Source: JAUHWL01 sp964416385 | GTDB taxonomy: Bacteria > Bacteroidota > Bacteroidia > Flavobacteriales > Schleiferiaceae | Reading direction: 5' to 3' | DNA: 38,234 nt | Assembly (NCBI GenBank): GCA_964416385.1 | Contig: CAYQDW010000020.1 | Coordinates: 1-38,234 of the forward strand | Shown: positions 21,759-30,449 of the stretch, one piece after another | Position numbering within the stretch: position 1 is the stretch's first letter | Layout of the letters: the number at the start of each line of letters is the position of its first letter | Position numbers and translations under genes: made by a program | Notes under the pieces: generated by a model | Database searches by the model: none | The model's input: the letters and a program-made list of their open reading frames with translations, nothing else | What the model was told of the DNA's origin: nothing

Positions 21759-22558
21759 CGCGGTGTGCCAAATCGGTAGGATATGCCTAGTGCTGCATAG
21801 TAATCTAATGCACTATTGCCGCTTCCGGTTGCATAAAATAAATCAACTTGTAGGTTTTCATTCGGCAGCCAATACAAACCGCCATCAAACCAAAATACAT
21901 TAGTGGTGGAGTTAAGGCTTTGCGAACCAAATGTTTCTGCATAAATGCCAAAAGCAGGCGTAATGCTATATGCTAAATTTAAGGTGTAGTCTATCTGCCC
22001 AATGTGTGTTTTTGTTTTTGTTGAGTTGGAAATTGCATTCAACGAATAACCCAAGTTAGACGCTATTTGAAACCGATTGCCAAGGGGTATTTTGTATAAG
22101 AGTTTAATAATTGCGGATTGCTCATTGGCCATGCTGCCCGCATATTCAAGGTATTGATAGCCGCCTAAAATAGCCATGCTGCCATAGTCGGTTCCATTAA
22201 AAAGATTAAAACGCCCAAACAAACTGTAAGCGCTTAGGGTGTAAGCCATGCCTGCTTCTGTACCTGTTACGCTTGTAAAATTAAATTTTGGCGAAAGCAT
22301 AATTTCAAATCTATCCGTTATGCCCCAGCGTAGATCGGTGGGTAGGGTTAGCACAACATCATCGTTAAATAGAGCGGTGCTGTAAAAACCTCCCCATTCT
22401 GTACCGCTTTGTAACTGCCATACGCCAGCTTGTAGTGTGGTAGCGTTATAGGTGTTGCCAGGACGATCTGTAGGCAGGTCGCCAATAAGTTGTTTTTGTG
22501 CAACTACAGCCAATGAAAGGCATGAAAACCCTATTAGCAGAGGGATGTACTTTTTCAT
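21755..22558 (-). CDS. Predicted outer-membrane beta-barrel protein (Phenol_MetA_deg-like transporter family)
   Basis: A 267-residue exported protein: signal peptide 1-20 (ends VVAQ), then the opening DLPTDRPGNTYNATTLQAGVWQLQSG, typical of the PF13557-like 'transporter' group, where TDRP precedes a first amphipathic strand. About a dozen alternating strands follow, ending in an aromatic-rich last strand (ALDYYAALGISYRFG). These proteins are inferred outer-membrane channels with no settled substrate. The start overlaps the mgtE stop, and its stop overlaps the dehydrogenase start, both as ATGA. Such double coupling is stronger than simple neighbourhood and hints at a role tied to MgtE, for example divalent cation passage or sensing; that is inference. 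Confidence 0.75.
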   Translation of the reverse strand: MKKYIPLLIGFSCLSLAVVAQKQLIGDLPTDRPGNTYNATTLQAGVWQLQSGTEWGGFYSTALFNDDVVLTLPTDLRWGITDRFEIMLSPKFNFTSVTGTEAGMAYTLSAYSLFGRFNLFNGTDYGSMAILGGYQYLEYAGSMANEQSAIIKLLYKIPLGNRFQIASNLGYSLNAISNSTKTKTHIGQIDYTLNLAYSITPAFGIYAETFGSQSLNSTTNVFWFDGGLYWLPNENLQVDLFYATGSGNSALDYYAALGISYRFGTPR

Positions 22559-23907
22559 CCCCCAATAATTAATCGGCCGATGTAGAAATAAATAAATAAC
22601 GCAATGACGTCATTACTTGTAGTGATGAAAGGGCCGGTTGCCACCGCAGGATCTATTTTTAGCTTCTCAAGCATCATTGGTACAAACGTGCCAAATAAGG
22701 ATGCAAATACAATTACAGCCAAGAGAGAGAGCGCCACCGTTGCCAGAATTTCTGTGTCGTAGCCAATAATGCTGCCAAGTCCAAACATGAGTACAGCCAG
22801 CAATAAGCCATTAATCATACCAACGCTAAACTCTTTGGAGAGGCGTTTTGCGCTATCTGCACCAAAACTTTTATTGGCCAGTGCTTTTACCACAATGGCC
22901 GAACTTTGAACCCCTACATTACCACCCATAGCCGCAATTAGTGGTATGAAAAAGGCCAGCTGCGGAATTGCACTTATGCGTTCTTCATTGAGGCCTACAA
23001 TTGAGGCTACAGCCAAACCACCTACCAATCCTACCACTAACCACGGTAAACGGATGCGGGTAACTTTTAACAGGCTATCGCTGTCTTCAACTTCATCTGT
23101 TAAACCGCTGGCCATTTGATAGTCTTTTTCGGCCTCTTCGGTAATAACATCTACAACATCATCTACCGTAATTCTACCAAGTAGGCGCCCCAAACCATCA
23201 GTTACTGGCAATGAATACAGGTCATATTTTTGCATGAGCTGTGCTACTTCTTCTGCCGGAGTTGTAGTGATAACAGCATGCATTTTGCGGTCATAAATTT
23301 CGCGAATAGGGGTTTTGTTTTGTATGGTAAGTAGCTTTTTGAGGGACAAAGAGCCGAGAAGAACATCAGCATCATCAACCACATAAACGGCATGTACTTG
23401 TTCTACTTCTTCAGCTTGTCTCCGCATTTCACGCACACATTGAGTTACTGTCCAGCTTTCGCGCACTTTAACCAATTCTGTGGCCATGAGCGCCCCAGCG
23501 GTGTTTTCTGCGTGCGTAAGCAGTGATGCAATCTGGCGGGCATGTTCTTCATCTTCAACGTTGCGTAGAACTTCTCGTTTTTTCTCTTCTGGCAGCTCAT
23601 TAATAATATCGGCTGCGTCATCAGAATCAAGATTTTCTACTAAAACTTCGGCAATATCTTTAGAGGAGTAATCTTTAAGTAGCTTAGAACGTTCATCTTC
23701 ATCAAGCTCAATTATTACGTCTGCAATTAATTGTTCGTCTAAACTATCTAGCAGCACAACAGCATCTTCATGCTCTAGCTCTTCTAAAATTTCTGCAATA
23801 TCAGCAGGGTGAACATCATGCAGGTCTTCTACAACTTGGCTGGTTTGGCCCTGCCGAATGCGTTGTTCTATTGAAGCTAAGAGGTCTGCGGTTAATTCAA
23901 ACGACAT
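22555..23907 (-). CDS. mgtE: Magnesium transporter MgtE
   Basis: Mg2+ channel of the inner membrane, 450 residues, equal to the Thermus enzyme. The acidic N-domain (1-135) has the repeated DIAEILEELEHEDAVVLLDSL pattern; a CBS pair follows at about 140-265 (MATELVKVRESWTV, AVYVVDDADVLLGSLSL, PVTDGLGRLLGRITVDDVVDVI), which senses intracellular Mg2+. A plug helix and five membrane helices end the protein, with the pore signature AAMGGNVGVQSSA and ATGPFITTSNDVIAL. The start overlaps the rsmA coding region by 11 bp, and the stop overlaps the next gene by 4 bp, so it is a middle member of the rsmA-mgtE-omp-dehydrogenase operon. No Mg2+ riboswitch is visible because no leader exists. Confidence 0.96.
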   Translation of the reverse strand: MSFELTADLLASIEQRIRQGQTSQVVEDLHDVHPADIAEILEELEHEDAVVLLDSLDEQLIADVIIELDEDERSKLLKDYSSKDIAEVLVENLDSDDAADIINELPEEKKREVLRNVEDEEHARQIASLLTHAENTAGALMATELVKVRESWTVTQCVREMRRQAEEVEQVHAVYVVDDADVLLGSLSLKKLLTIQNKTPIREIYDRKMHAVITTTPAEEVAQLMQKYDLYSLPVTDGLGRLLGRITVDDVVDVITEEAEKDYQMASGLTDEVEDSDSLLKVTRIRLPWLVVGLVGGLAVASIVGLNEERISAIPQLAFFIPLIAAMGGNVGVQSSAIVVKALANKSFGADSAKRLSKEFSVGMINGLLLAVLMFGLGSIIGYDTEILATVALSLLAVIVFASLFGTFVPMMLEKLKIDPAVATGPFITTSNDVIALFIYFYIGRLIIGG

Positions 23908-24673
23908 GGCCTTGAAGTTTGCGTGTTAATTCTACAAATTCAGTCCAATGCAGCTGCTCTGCACGCTTGGCGAGGGTTTGCTCGGGCACTGCATCAAGCG
24001 GTAAAGTAAGCCTTTTCAAGGCATTCCGCAAAGTTTTGCGTCTTTGGTTAAAGGCAGCTTTAACCACCGCTTTAAAAAGTTTTTCATCGCACAGAAGCGT
24101 CTGCTCTTCTCTGCGTGTAAGTTTAATTACACCACTCTTAACTTTAGGTGGCGGAATAAAAACATCCTCAGAAACGGTAAAAAGATAGTTAACGTCATAG
24201 TAGGCTTGCGTAAGCACACTGAGAATACCATATTCTTTACTCCCAGGTTCGCTGGCAATGCGCCTGGCAACTTCGCGTTGAAACATGCCGCTCATCTCGG
24301 GTATTTGGTGCCGATTTTCTAAAACCTTAAAGAGGATTTGAGAGCTGATGTTATAAGGGTAGTTGCCGATTACCGCAAAAGGTTCATCACCAAAAACTTG
24401 GGTTACATCCCACCGCAAAAAATCTGCAGGAATAATGTGTTTGTGTAGCTGGGGGAAGTGTTGCTCTAAGTATACTACGCTTTCTGCATCTATTTCAATA
24501 ACAAACGTTTCAAAGTTGCGCCGCAACAAATATTGTGTGAGCACGCCCATGCCGGGCCCCACCTCTAAAACTCGCTTGTAGCCAGTGCCAGATAAGGTTT
24601 CGGCAATACGTTCTGCTACTGATGTATCTCGCAGAAAGTGCTGGCCAAGATGTTTTTTGGGGGTTACGCGCAT
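23897..24673 (-). CDS. rsmA: 16S rRNA (adenine1518/1519-N6) dimethyltransferase
   Basis: Dimethylates the two adjacent adenines in the loop of helix 45 of 16S rRNA, a late step of small-subunit assembly. 258 residues: LGQHFLRD at 9-16, SAM-binding motif I VLEVGPGMGVLT at 35-46, acidic ribose ligand in VIEID, and motif IV NYPYNISS at 104-111 in place of the common NLPYNIS. The C-terminal helical domain contains the conserved 'AAFNQRRKTLRNAL' segment (Phe-Asn-Gln-Arg-Arg-Lys). It is the first gene of a four-gene run; the promoter must lie in the 165-bp region shared with the divergent gapN-like gene. Confidence 0.96.
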   Translation of the reverse strand: MRVTPKKHLGQHFLRDTSVAERIAETLSGTGYKRVLEVGPGMGVLTQYLLRRNFETFVIEIDAESVVYLEQHFPQLHKHIIPADFLRWDVTQVFGDEPFAVIGNYPYNISSQILFKVLENRHQIPEMSGMFQREVARRIASEPGSKEYGILSVLTQAYYDVNYLFTVSEDVFIPPPKVKSGVIKLTRREEQTLLCDEKLFKAVVKAAFNQRRKTLRNALKRLTLPLDAVPEQTLAKRAEQLHWTEFVELTRKLQGHVV

Positions 24674-24747
24674 AACTGCGAAGGTAGTATAACGCAGGCA
24701 TTATATCCGTAGAAACTTAAATGTGTGCTCAGCATCTGAAGTTACTT

Positions 24748-24764
24748 AGTGTAAAAAGTACACT
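24748..24764. promoter_or_regulatory. Dyad in the rsmA/gapN divergent region
   Basis: AGTGTA (24748-24753) and TACACT (24759-24764) form a perfect 6-bp dyad with a 5-bp centre. It sits about 16 bp upstream of the -7-like element of the gapN-like gene, where a -33 box would be expected, so it may bind a regulator. Confidence 0.4.
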
Positions 24765-24779
24765 TACGTATGAACTGTT

Positions 24780-24787
24780 TATATTTG
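24780..24787 (+). promoter_or_regulatory. Possible -7 element of the gapN-like gene
   Basis: TATATTTG matches TAnnTTTG exactly, 51 bp before the ATG. No TTTG at -33 is visible, and the upstream dyad occupies that place. Confidence 0.4.
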
Positions 24788-24838
24788 ACGCTGTTACACA
24801 ACGTGACGTAAATTATTAACGCAAAGCAAAACAACACA

Positions 24839-26431
24839 ATGTACCAAGCACCGCGCATTACCAATCAAGAACTTCCTAGCCAAAAACACGTCAAGCACAC
24901 CGTACTTAACGGTGCTTTAACCCCTTGGGATGGCCCGCAAATGGAGGTTTATTCACCAACTTTGGTAAACACTCCAAGTGGTGATCAACGCGTTTGCTTA
25001 GGCAGTATTCCTAGAATGGATGCAGAAGCCAGCCTAAAAGCATTGGATGCCGCAGAAAAGGCATTTGATAATGGTTTAGGCTTTTGGCCAGCAGCATCAA
25101 TGGCAACGCGTGTAGAGGCAGTAGAAGCATTTATCGCGGCCATGATTGCTGTACGCGATGAGGTGGTTGATTTGTTGATGTGGGAAATTGGTAAAGTTCG
25201 TGCGGATGCAGAAAAAGAATTTGACCGCACGGTAGACTATCTGCGTGATACCATCCAAAGTGTAAAACAAATGGAGCGCGATGCCATTCACTTTAGAGAA
25301 GAAGGCGGCTTTCTAGCACAAGTAAGGCGCGTGCCATTGGGGGTAGCCCTTATTATGGGGCCTTATAATTACCCGTTAAACGAAACGTTTACCACACTTT
25401 TTCCGGCATTGCTCATGGGCAATACAGTTGTTTTTAAGCCAGCTAAATATGGTGTTTTGCTCATTACTCCACTTATGGAAGCTTTTGCAAAGTGCTTTCC
25501 GCCAGGTGTGGTTAACCTCATTTTTGGTAAGGGGCGTGAAACCGTTTCTGCCATCATGCCAACGGGGCGTGTACAAACTTTGGCCTTTATTGGTACGCAT
25601 AAGGGCGCAAGTGAATTGAAGCGTTTACATCCTAATCCGCATCGCTTGCGGGCAGTACTTGGCTTAGATGCCAAAAATCCTGGGGTTATTTTAGATGATG
25701 CCGACCTAGACCTTAGTGTGCAGCAATCACTTGCTGGGGCGTTGAGTTTTAACGGTCAGCGTTGTACCGCGTTAAAGATTCTTTGGGTGCAAAAAAATAT
25801 CCATGATCAATTTGTAGAAAAGCTTGCAGAACAAATGGATGCCCTTAATTGGGGATTACCTTGGGAAGCGGGAAGTAAAATAACCGCGCTACCTGAAGAC
25901 GGAAAGACGGCCTATTTAGACGGTCTTGTTAAAGACGCTTTGGCAAAGGGCGCAAAAATTGCCAACAAGCGTGGAGGTGCGTTTGATGAAACTTTTTTTG
26001 CACCTACACTTTTAACTGGTGTAACATCAGAAATGCGCATTTATCATGAAGAGCAGTTTGGCCCTGTGGTACCTGTTGTTGCTTTTGAGAAGATAGATGA
26101 GCCTATTGCTTATGGCGTGGCATCACCTTATGGTCAACAGGTGAGTTTGTTTACCCAAAACCCCGATTCTTTGGGGCGTTTGTTGGATGTATTTGTACAG
26201 CAAGTGGGGCGCGTAAACATCAACGCACAATGTCAACGCGGACCAGATACTTTTCCATTTAATGGTAGAAAAGACTCTGCAGAAGGTACATTGTCAGTAT
26301 ATGATGCGCTGCGTGCATTTTCAATCCGTAGCTTGGTAGCTTTTGCATCTAACAAATCACAAAAAGCCCTGGTTTCTGAGGTGTTGTCTCATCGAAGCAG
26401 TCAGTTTTTAAACACTGATTTTTATCTGTAA
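24839..26431 (+). CDS. NADP-dependent glyceraldehyde-3-phosphate dehydrogenase-like aldehyde dehydrogenase (GapN-like)
   Basis: A 530-residue ALDH, predicted to oxidise glyceraldehyde 3-phosphate irreversibly to 3-phosphoglycerate with NADPH formation. GapN relationship rests on the segment QCQRGPDTFPFNGRKDS near the end, like the QRGTDNFPF signature of GapN, and FNGQRCTALK around catalytic Cys309. Cofactor elements GPYNYPLNETF and VVFKPAKYG are intact. Odd: the usual general-base Glu in 'ELGGK', 34 residues before the Cys, is Gly275 here, in GLDAKNP, with Asp277 two residues on. It may use another acid, or this may be a subfamily feature. Monocistronic, with a -7-like box and dyad upstream and no clear terminator before the convergent gene. 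Another aldehyde substrate cannot be excluded. Confidence 0.82.
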   Translation: MYQAPRITNQELPSQKHVKHTVLNGALTPWDGPQMEVYSPTLVNTPSGDQRVCLGSIPRMDAEASLKALDAAEKAFDNGLGFWPAASMATRVEAVEAFIAAMIAVRDEVVDLLMWEIGKVRADAEKEFDRTVDYLRDTIQSVKQMERDAIHFREEGGFLAQVRRVPLGVALIMGPYNYPLNETFTTLFPALLMGNTVVFKPAKYGVLLITPLMEAFAKCFPPGVVNLIFGKGRETVSAIMPTGRVQTLAFIGTHKGASELKRLHPNPHRLRAVLGLDAKNPGVILDDADLDLSVQQSLAGALSFNGQRCTALKILWVQKNIHDQFVEKLAEQMDALNWGLPWEAGSKITALPEDGKTAYLDGLVKDALAKGAKIANKRGGAFDETFFAPTLLTGVTSEMRIYHEEQFGPVVPVVAFEKIDEPIAYGVASPYGQQVSLFTQNPDSLGRLLDVFVQQVGRVNINAQCQRGPDTFPFNGRKDSAEGTLSVYDALRAFSIRSLVAFASNKSQKALVSEVLSHRSSQFLNTDFYL

Positions 26432-26467
26432 AGACAAATATTATTGGGTAGCAGGGTGTAATTCCAC

Positions 26468-28450
26468 CTAAAAGGAAAAGCGCAAAAGTGCTCTAATACC
26501 GGTTCTGCGTTTTGGTAGTTCATCTGGCATACGCCTCCAATCGGTGCTATACGCATCTTCTATGCGTATCCAAAATTCAACATTACTAAGCGCCTGCCAG
26601 CCTGCCAAAACATACCATTTGGCACCGCGGTCATAAAAAGCGGGTACCGAGAAACCATAAGGTATATCGTCTTCAAAAGCCCAAATGGCGGCATTATAAC
26701 CATCAGTATCAAATAAACTGTATCGGGCTTTTAGTTGCCACTTTTCATTGATGCGCCATGAAATACCAGCAAAGGTCAACAGGCCGTTTTGATGTGTTTC
26801 GCCTTGTGAAAAATCAACCCATTCTGCACGTGCTTGCAATGCGAGTTCCCTGTTTATGGGTAAGGTGATATGGTATCGAATGCTTAGGCGTTGTTCATCA
26901 ATAACGCTGCGCACAGTTTCTTCACCAGAGCGTGTTCTGGGCCTGTTTTGTGCGCGCAGGCGGAGGTACATATTTGCTCTTCTTGGTGCATAGTTTAGCT
27001 GTAGCATGTAATCTGATCCGGCCGCAGGTCTATTTACATTGGTGCGCAACCATAAATAGGCATAGTGATCTGCAAAAAAGGCCAAATTAATGCCATTGGG
27101 CAGTTGCCAATTTATGCCAAGATAAACGCCTTGCTCACCATCACGGCCAGTTTCAGAAAAAGGTGCGGCATACAAAGCGAACCAGCCAGGCGCTAAATAG
27201 CGGTAATGTAACGCCCATTGCAAGCCATCGGCAGCTTGTATTTGAAGGCCGGTTGTAGCCGCAGTACGCTTGCTAAGCCAGTCAAAGCTAACTTCACCAA
27301 AAACAAAAATGCGGTGATAGAGATATTTCCAATCTAAGGCGGTATGGAGCTGTTGATTCCCAGAAAACCGCAAGGCATTTTCAATGCGTGGTGCTGGCAC
27401 CAGGGGAAAACCAAATTTTGTGTGCAATACATGTAGGCCCAACCGCAGGCGCTCTGGTCGCCATTGGGCGTAAATACCGGTTAATCGTATTGGCATGCTG
27501 CGTTTATCTTGCCTTTCGCCATCTGTTCTGTGAAAACCAGAAGTTTGTAAAGATGTAGCAACCATTACGCCATCTTCTTGAGCAACTAGATTAGCATCAT
27601 TGCGATTGGCTGAATGGTAAACAGAAACATCAACGTTGCCAAGATCTAAAACCACACCAGCCCCACGTAAAAACCTATTTTCATCTGTGCCCGTGTAATG
27701 TCGTAACCCACGGCCAAAGCGCGCAACATTTAGAGCGTCTGCACTTTTTGTAAAAGCTAAACTGCTCCAAAGGGTAAGGCCTTGTCCAAACTCTGCGGCA
27801 AAATCGCCAAGTAAAATGCGCTTTATTATGCCGCGCAGGCGATATTCAAAATGTATACTGGTAAAGTCTGGTGTATAACCGTTAGGTAGCCAAACCTCCC
27901 CAGGGTCGCGCTGTAGGGTTAGGCCAGCAAATAATCGTCCATCACCTTGAAGTCTATAACGCACATAATTTTCTGAGCTATGCCCAGGGAAATTATCGTT
28001 GTTAAAGGCGGTATTTTCTTCAAACAACTGCCGGTATCGGATGGCTAACTGGTGGTTAAAATGACGCGGAAATTTTAAGGGTTCCGTGGTGTAGCTTAAT
28101 GTGGTAAACGGCTGTAGTAGCTTTATTAGTTGGATGGAATAGCCTTTGATATCTGCCAGTTGAAAATAGGATAGAATACGACCTGTGCGCTTGCGATACT
28201 CAAGAAAATTGAATACCAGAAAGGTGTTAAGTAAAGGGATTTCTTGTAAATCTTCTGCCGTTGCTGTATTTAGAGAAATAGGGTTTTGCTGCAGATAACT
28301 CAATTGTTCAGCAATTTGAATCAAATCAGGTGTTTCACTTTCCGTTTGTCCAAACTCCACAATATATTCAATAGCCTGCTCAACGGGGTTTATTTGTGCT
28401 TGACTAACCAACGCAAGCACGTTTAGTAAAAGAAGAAATTTACCACGCAT
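26468..28450 (-). CDS. Helix-hairpin-helix plus predicted outer-membrane beta-barrel protein
   Basis: 660 residues. Signal peptide 1-18 (ALVSQAQ). Residues about 57-115 hold two helix-hairpin-helix-like units: ISLNTATAEDLQEIPLL, the ComEA-type opening, then ILSYFQLADIKGYSIQLIKLL. From about 120 to the end it is a long run of alternating aromatic/polar strands rich in Arg, Trp and Tyr (RYRQLFEEN, LALQARAEWVDF, QLKARYSLFDTDGY) and ends in Phe (ALLRFSF), as outer-membrane barrels do. HHH domains normally bind DNA, so an exported copy suggests a surface or periplasmic nucleic-acid role, or protein contacts. Start ATG at 28450, overlapping the upstream gene by 11 bp; ATG 28459 and GTG 28462 are alternatives. 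Similar proteins exist in Bacteroidota; none is characterised to my knowledge. Confidence 0.75.
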   Translation of the reverse strand: MRGKFLLLLNVLALVSQAQINPVEQAIEYIVEFGQTESETPDLIQIAEQLSYLQQNPISLNTATAEDLQEIPLLNTFLVFNFLEYRKRTGRILSYFQLADIKGYSIQLIKLLQPFTTLSYTTEPLKFPRHFNHQLAIRYRQLFEENTAFNNDNFPGHSSENYVRYRLQGDGRLFAGLTLQRDPGEVWLPNGYTPDFTSIHFEYRLRGIIKRILLGDFAAEFGQGLTLWSSLAFTKSADALNVARFGRGLRHYTGTDENRFLRGAGVVLDLGNVDVSVYHSANRNDANLVAQEDGVMVATSLQTSGFHRTDGERQDKRSMPIRLTGIYAQWRPERLRLGLHVLHTKFGFPLVPAPRIENALRFSGNQQLHTALDWKYLYHRIFVFGEVSFDWLSKRTAATTGLQIQAADGLQWALHYRYLAPGWFALYAAPFSETGRDGEQGVYLGINWQLPNGINLAFFADHYAYLWLRTNVNRPAAGSDYMLQLNYAPRRANMYLRLRAQNRPRTRSGEETVRSVIDEQRLSIRYHITLPINRELALQARAEWVDFSQGETHQNGLLTFAGISWRINEKWQLKARYSLFDTDGYNAAIWAFEDDIPYGFSVPAFYDRGAKWYVLAGWQALSNVEFWIRIEDAYSTDWRRMPDELPKRRTGIRALLRFSF

Positions 28451-29240
28451 ACACCACATCACTTATTGGGCTTAGCCCCAGTTGCTGATGCCATGTTGCG
28501 GCCAGGTTGATGCGTACAGCCAACACGGATATTTCCACACCAAAACCGAAAGAAGGACGAAGGGTGCCGAAGCCTGCACGAATGATTAAATCTTTTGCTG
28601 GGGCATATTGTAACCCAAGGCGGAGATCTGGCCCTGCAAAACTGCTTTTGTAAATCTCTGTGGTGAGTGCCGTTTGTTCACTAAAAAAATATCCACCGCC
28701 AAACCTGAATATTATCGGGGCGCGTTCTACAACGCGGCCCCGCCAACCGCTTTGCGCAAGACTTTGCATAGACACTCCCACGCGCCACCGGCCAAAAGTG
28801 CCCAAAAAACCTAAATCAACTGCTAATAATTGTCTATTTACGCGCTCCTGTGGTATGTAATTATATGTGTAGCTAATGCGTGTTCCCGCAAACCAACCGG
28901 GCGCAAGAGGCCGTGCATAACTCAATCCTATTTCACCTTGCTGCCAAGCATCAAAACCAAAATACAGAAAATCAACCCCTAAACGACCGCCAGAAACATT
29001 AAAGGTTGACAGCACATAAAAGTCATTTAATGCGGTGGCGAGGTAATTACTGCGCACACCTATAGCAAGTGTGTTTTGCTGCAGATTGGCTATGCCAGCA
29101 ACATTGTGCTTTGCACTAAGCGGAGATGTATGCACAATAAAACTTCCCCCTAAGGCAGCGGCAGCAGCGCCAGGGTTAACAGATTGAGCAGCAGCCCGCC
29201 CAACAAGGAGCACGATTGCGAATAAGGTTGAAATACGCAT
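28440..29240 (-). CDS. PorV/PorQ-like outer-membrane protein
   Basis: 266 residues from the ATG at 29240, which opens a signal peptide (MRISTLFAIVLLVGRAAAQ); the upstream 35 codons in frame are rejected as 5' leader. The mature start NPGAAAAALGGSFIVHTSPLSAKHNVAGIAN follows the PorV/PorQ/UPF0164 pattern, where a short Gly-Ala lid segment precedes 'sA..NPAgla'. Repeated beta strands follow (LGVDFLYFGFDAW, WFAGTRISYTYNYIP, DLRLGLQYAPAKDLIIRAGF), consistent with a 14-strand FadL-like barrel. PorV is a T9SS shuttle component and PorQ an accessory; this sequence is too divergent to name. It overlaps the HHH/barrel gene by 11 bp, so the two are likely made together and may form one outer-membrane assembly (inference). 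No terminator seen within the pair. Confidence 0.7.
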   Translation of the reverse strand: MRISTLFAIVLLVGRAAAQSVNPGAAAAALGGSFIVHTSPLSAKHNVAGIANLQQNTLAIGVRSNYLATALNDFYVLSTFNVSGGRLGVDFLYFGFDAWQQGEIGLSYARPLAPGWFAGTRISYTYNYIPQERVNRQLLAVDLGFLGTFGRWRVGVSMQSLAQSGWRGRVVERAPIIFRFGGGYFFSEQTALTTEIYKSSFAGPDLRLGLQYAPAKDLIIRAGFGTLRPSFGFGVEISVLAVRINLAATWHQQLGLSPISDVVYAW

Positions 29241-29525
29241 GGTTAGATTCTGATTATAAAAGTAGGAATATGTCGTAAACAGGACTTCTTTTAGCTTTTT
29301 TTTGTTAAGAAATACAACAATCTTGGGTAAAAACGCCAATATCAAATAGCAGTAAATGACCTTGCTGCCGTTGCGTTTAGCGTTTCGGCTGAGGTTTGTT
29401 TGAACTGTTTATTAGGGTAAAGCGTTGGTGTATTTAGCTTTTTGTACTGAATAAAAATCACCTGAAATATGGCGAAAGGCCGATTTTTGTATCGCCAACA
29501 AAAGGCATATCAACAATAAAAGTGC
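29241..29525. other. Divergent intergenic region, no gene seen
   Basis: 285 bp between the PorV-like gene (minus) and the pirin gene (plus). On the minus strand TACTTTTA (near 29251-29258) is a 7/8 match to the -7 pattern. I found no tRNA, hairpin with U-tract or conserved RNA core. Confidence 0.5.
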
Positions 29526-30236
29526 ATGAAAACAACATTTCACAAAGCCGAAACGCGCGGCAACGCCAATCATGGCTGGTTACAAAGTTTCCACACCTTT
29601 AGCTTTGCCGAGTACTACAACCCCGAACGCATGAATTTTGGCGCACTGCGTGTGCTTAATGATGATACGGTTGCTGCAGGTATGGGCTTTGGTACGCATC
29701 CGCATAGAGATATGGAGATTATTTCTATACCTCTTGAGGGCGATTTATCCCATAAAGACAGCATGGGAAATACTGCTATTATAAAAAAAGGAGATGTGCA
29801 GGTGATGAGCGCAGGAACCGGAGTGCAGCATAGCGAATACAACAATAGCGCACATAACCCTGTGAAATTTCTTCAGATTTGGGTGGTGCCAAGGCAGCGT
29901 GGCGTTACGCCCAGATATGATCAAATAACCCTAAAACCGCATGAACGTAGAAATAAGTTGCAGCAGATTCTATCTCCCCATGAAACAGATCAAGGCGTTT
30001 GGATCCATCAAGATGCATGGTTTTATCTGGGCGATTTAGATGCAGGCTTTTCTACCACATATACCCTTAATCAAAAGGGCAACGGGGTATATGCCTTTTT
30101 GCTCAATGGCGAAGTAACCATTGCCAACCAGAAACTTTCTGCGCGCGATGGGCTTGGCATTTGGGAGGTAGATGAATTTACGGTTACGGCTAATGTATCC
30201 AGTGAAATTTTACTCATGGAAGTGCCGATGCTCTAG
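29526..30236 (+). CDS. Pirin family protein (bicupin)
   Basis: A 236-residue cytosolic protein of the pirin/YhhW type. The N-terminal cupin carries the metal site: His58 and His60 in GTHPHRDME, His102 and Glu104 in VQHSEYN. The characteristic opening NHGWLQSFHTFSFAEYY and the GDVQVMSAGTGVQHSE strand are complete. The C-terminal half (130-236) is the YhhW-like second cupin without metal ligands. Bacterial members show quercetin dioxygenase activity in vitro; physiological substrates are unsettled, and nothing in the neighbourhood narrows it. Single gene, followed by 213 bp without a recognised gene. Confidence 0.93.
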   Translation: MKTTFHKAETRGNANHGWLQSFHTFSFAEYYNPERMNFGALRVLNDDTVAAGMGFGTHPHRDMEIISIPLEGDLSHKDSMGNTAIIKKGDVQVMSAGTGVQHSEYNNSAHNPVKFLQIWVVPRQRGVTPRYDQITLKPHERRNKLQQILSPHETDQGVWIHQDAWFYLGDLDAGFSTTYTLNQKGNGVYAFLLNGEVTIANQKLSARDGLGIWEVDEFTVTANVSSEILLMEVPML

Positions 30237-30449
30237 AAAGCAAAAGGTTTTTATGTTAAGTTTTTACGGTTTCACCCTTGGTGCATTAAACCCTTATTTT
30301 TTTTAAACAGTAGATTAATTTGCAATACAGAGTGTTCTAAGGCTATTATTGAGCTGTTCGAATAATGTTAAAGTAAACATAAGAGCGCACAATTCTAATG
30401 TATAAGTTGGCTGGTTTAATAACTTGACCCCCGATTTATACATTGAACC

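Noticed and set aside
30237..30449. Possible small RNA or tRNA in the gap after the pirin gene
   Set aside because: No cloverleaf, no stable GC stem and no known RNA core; only AT-rich sequence.
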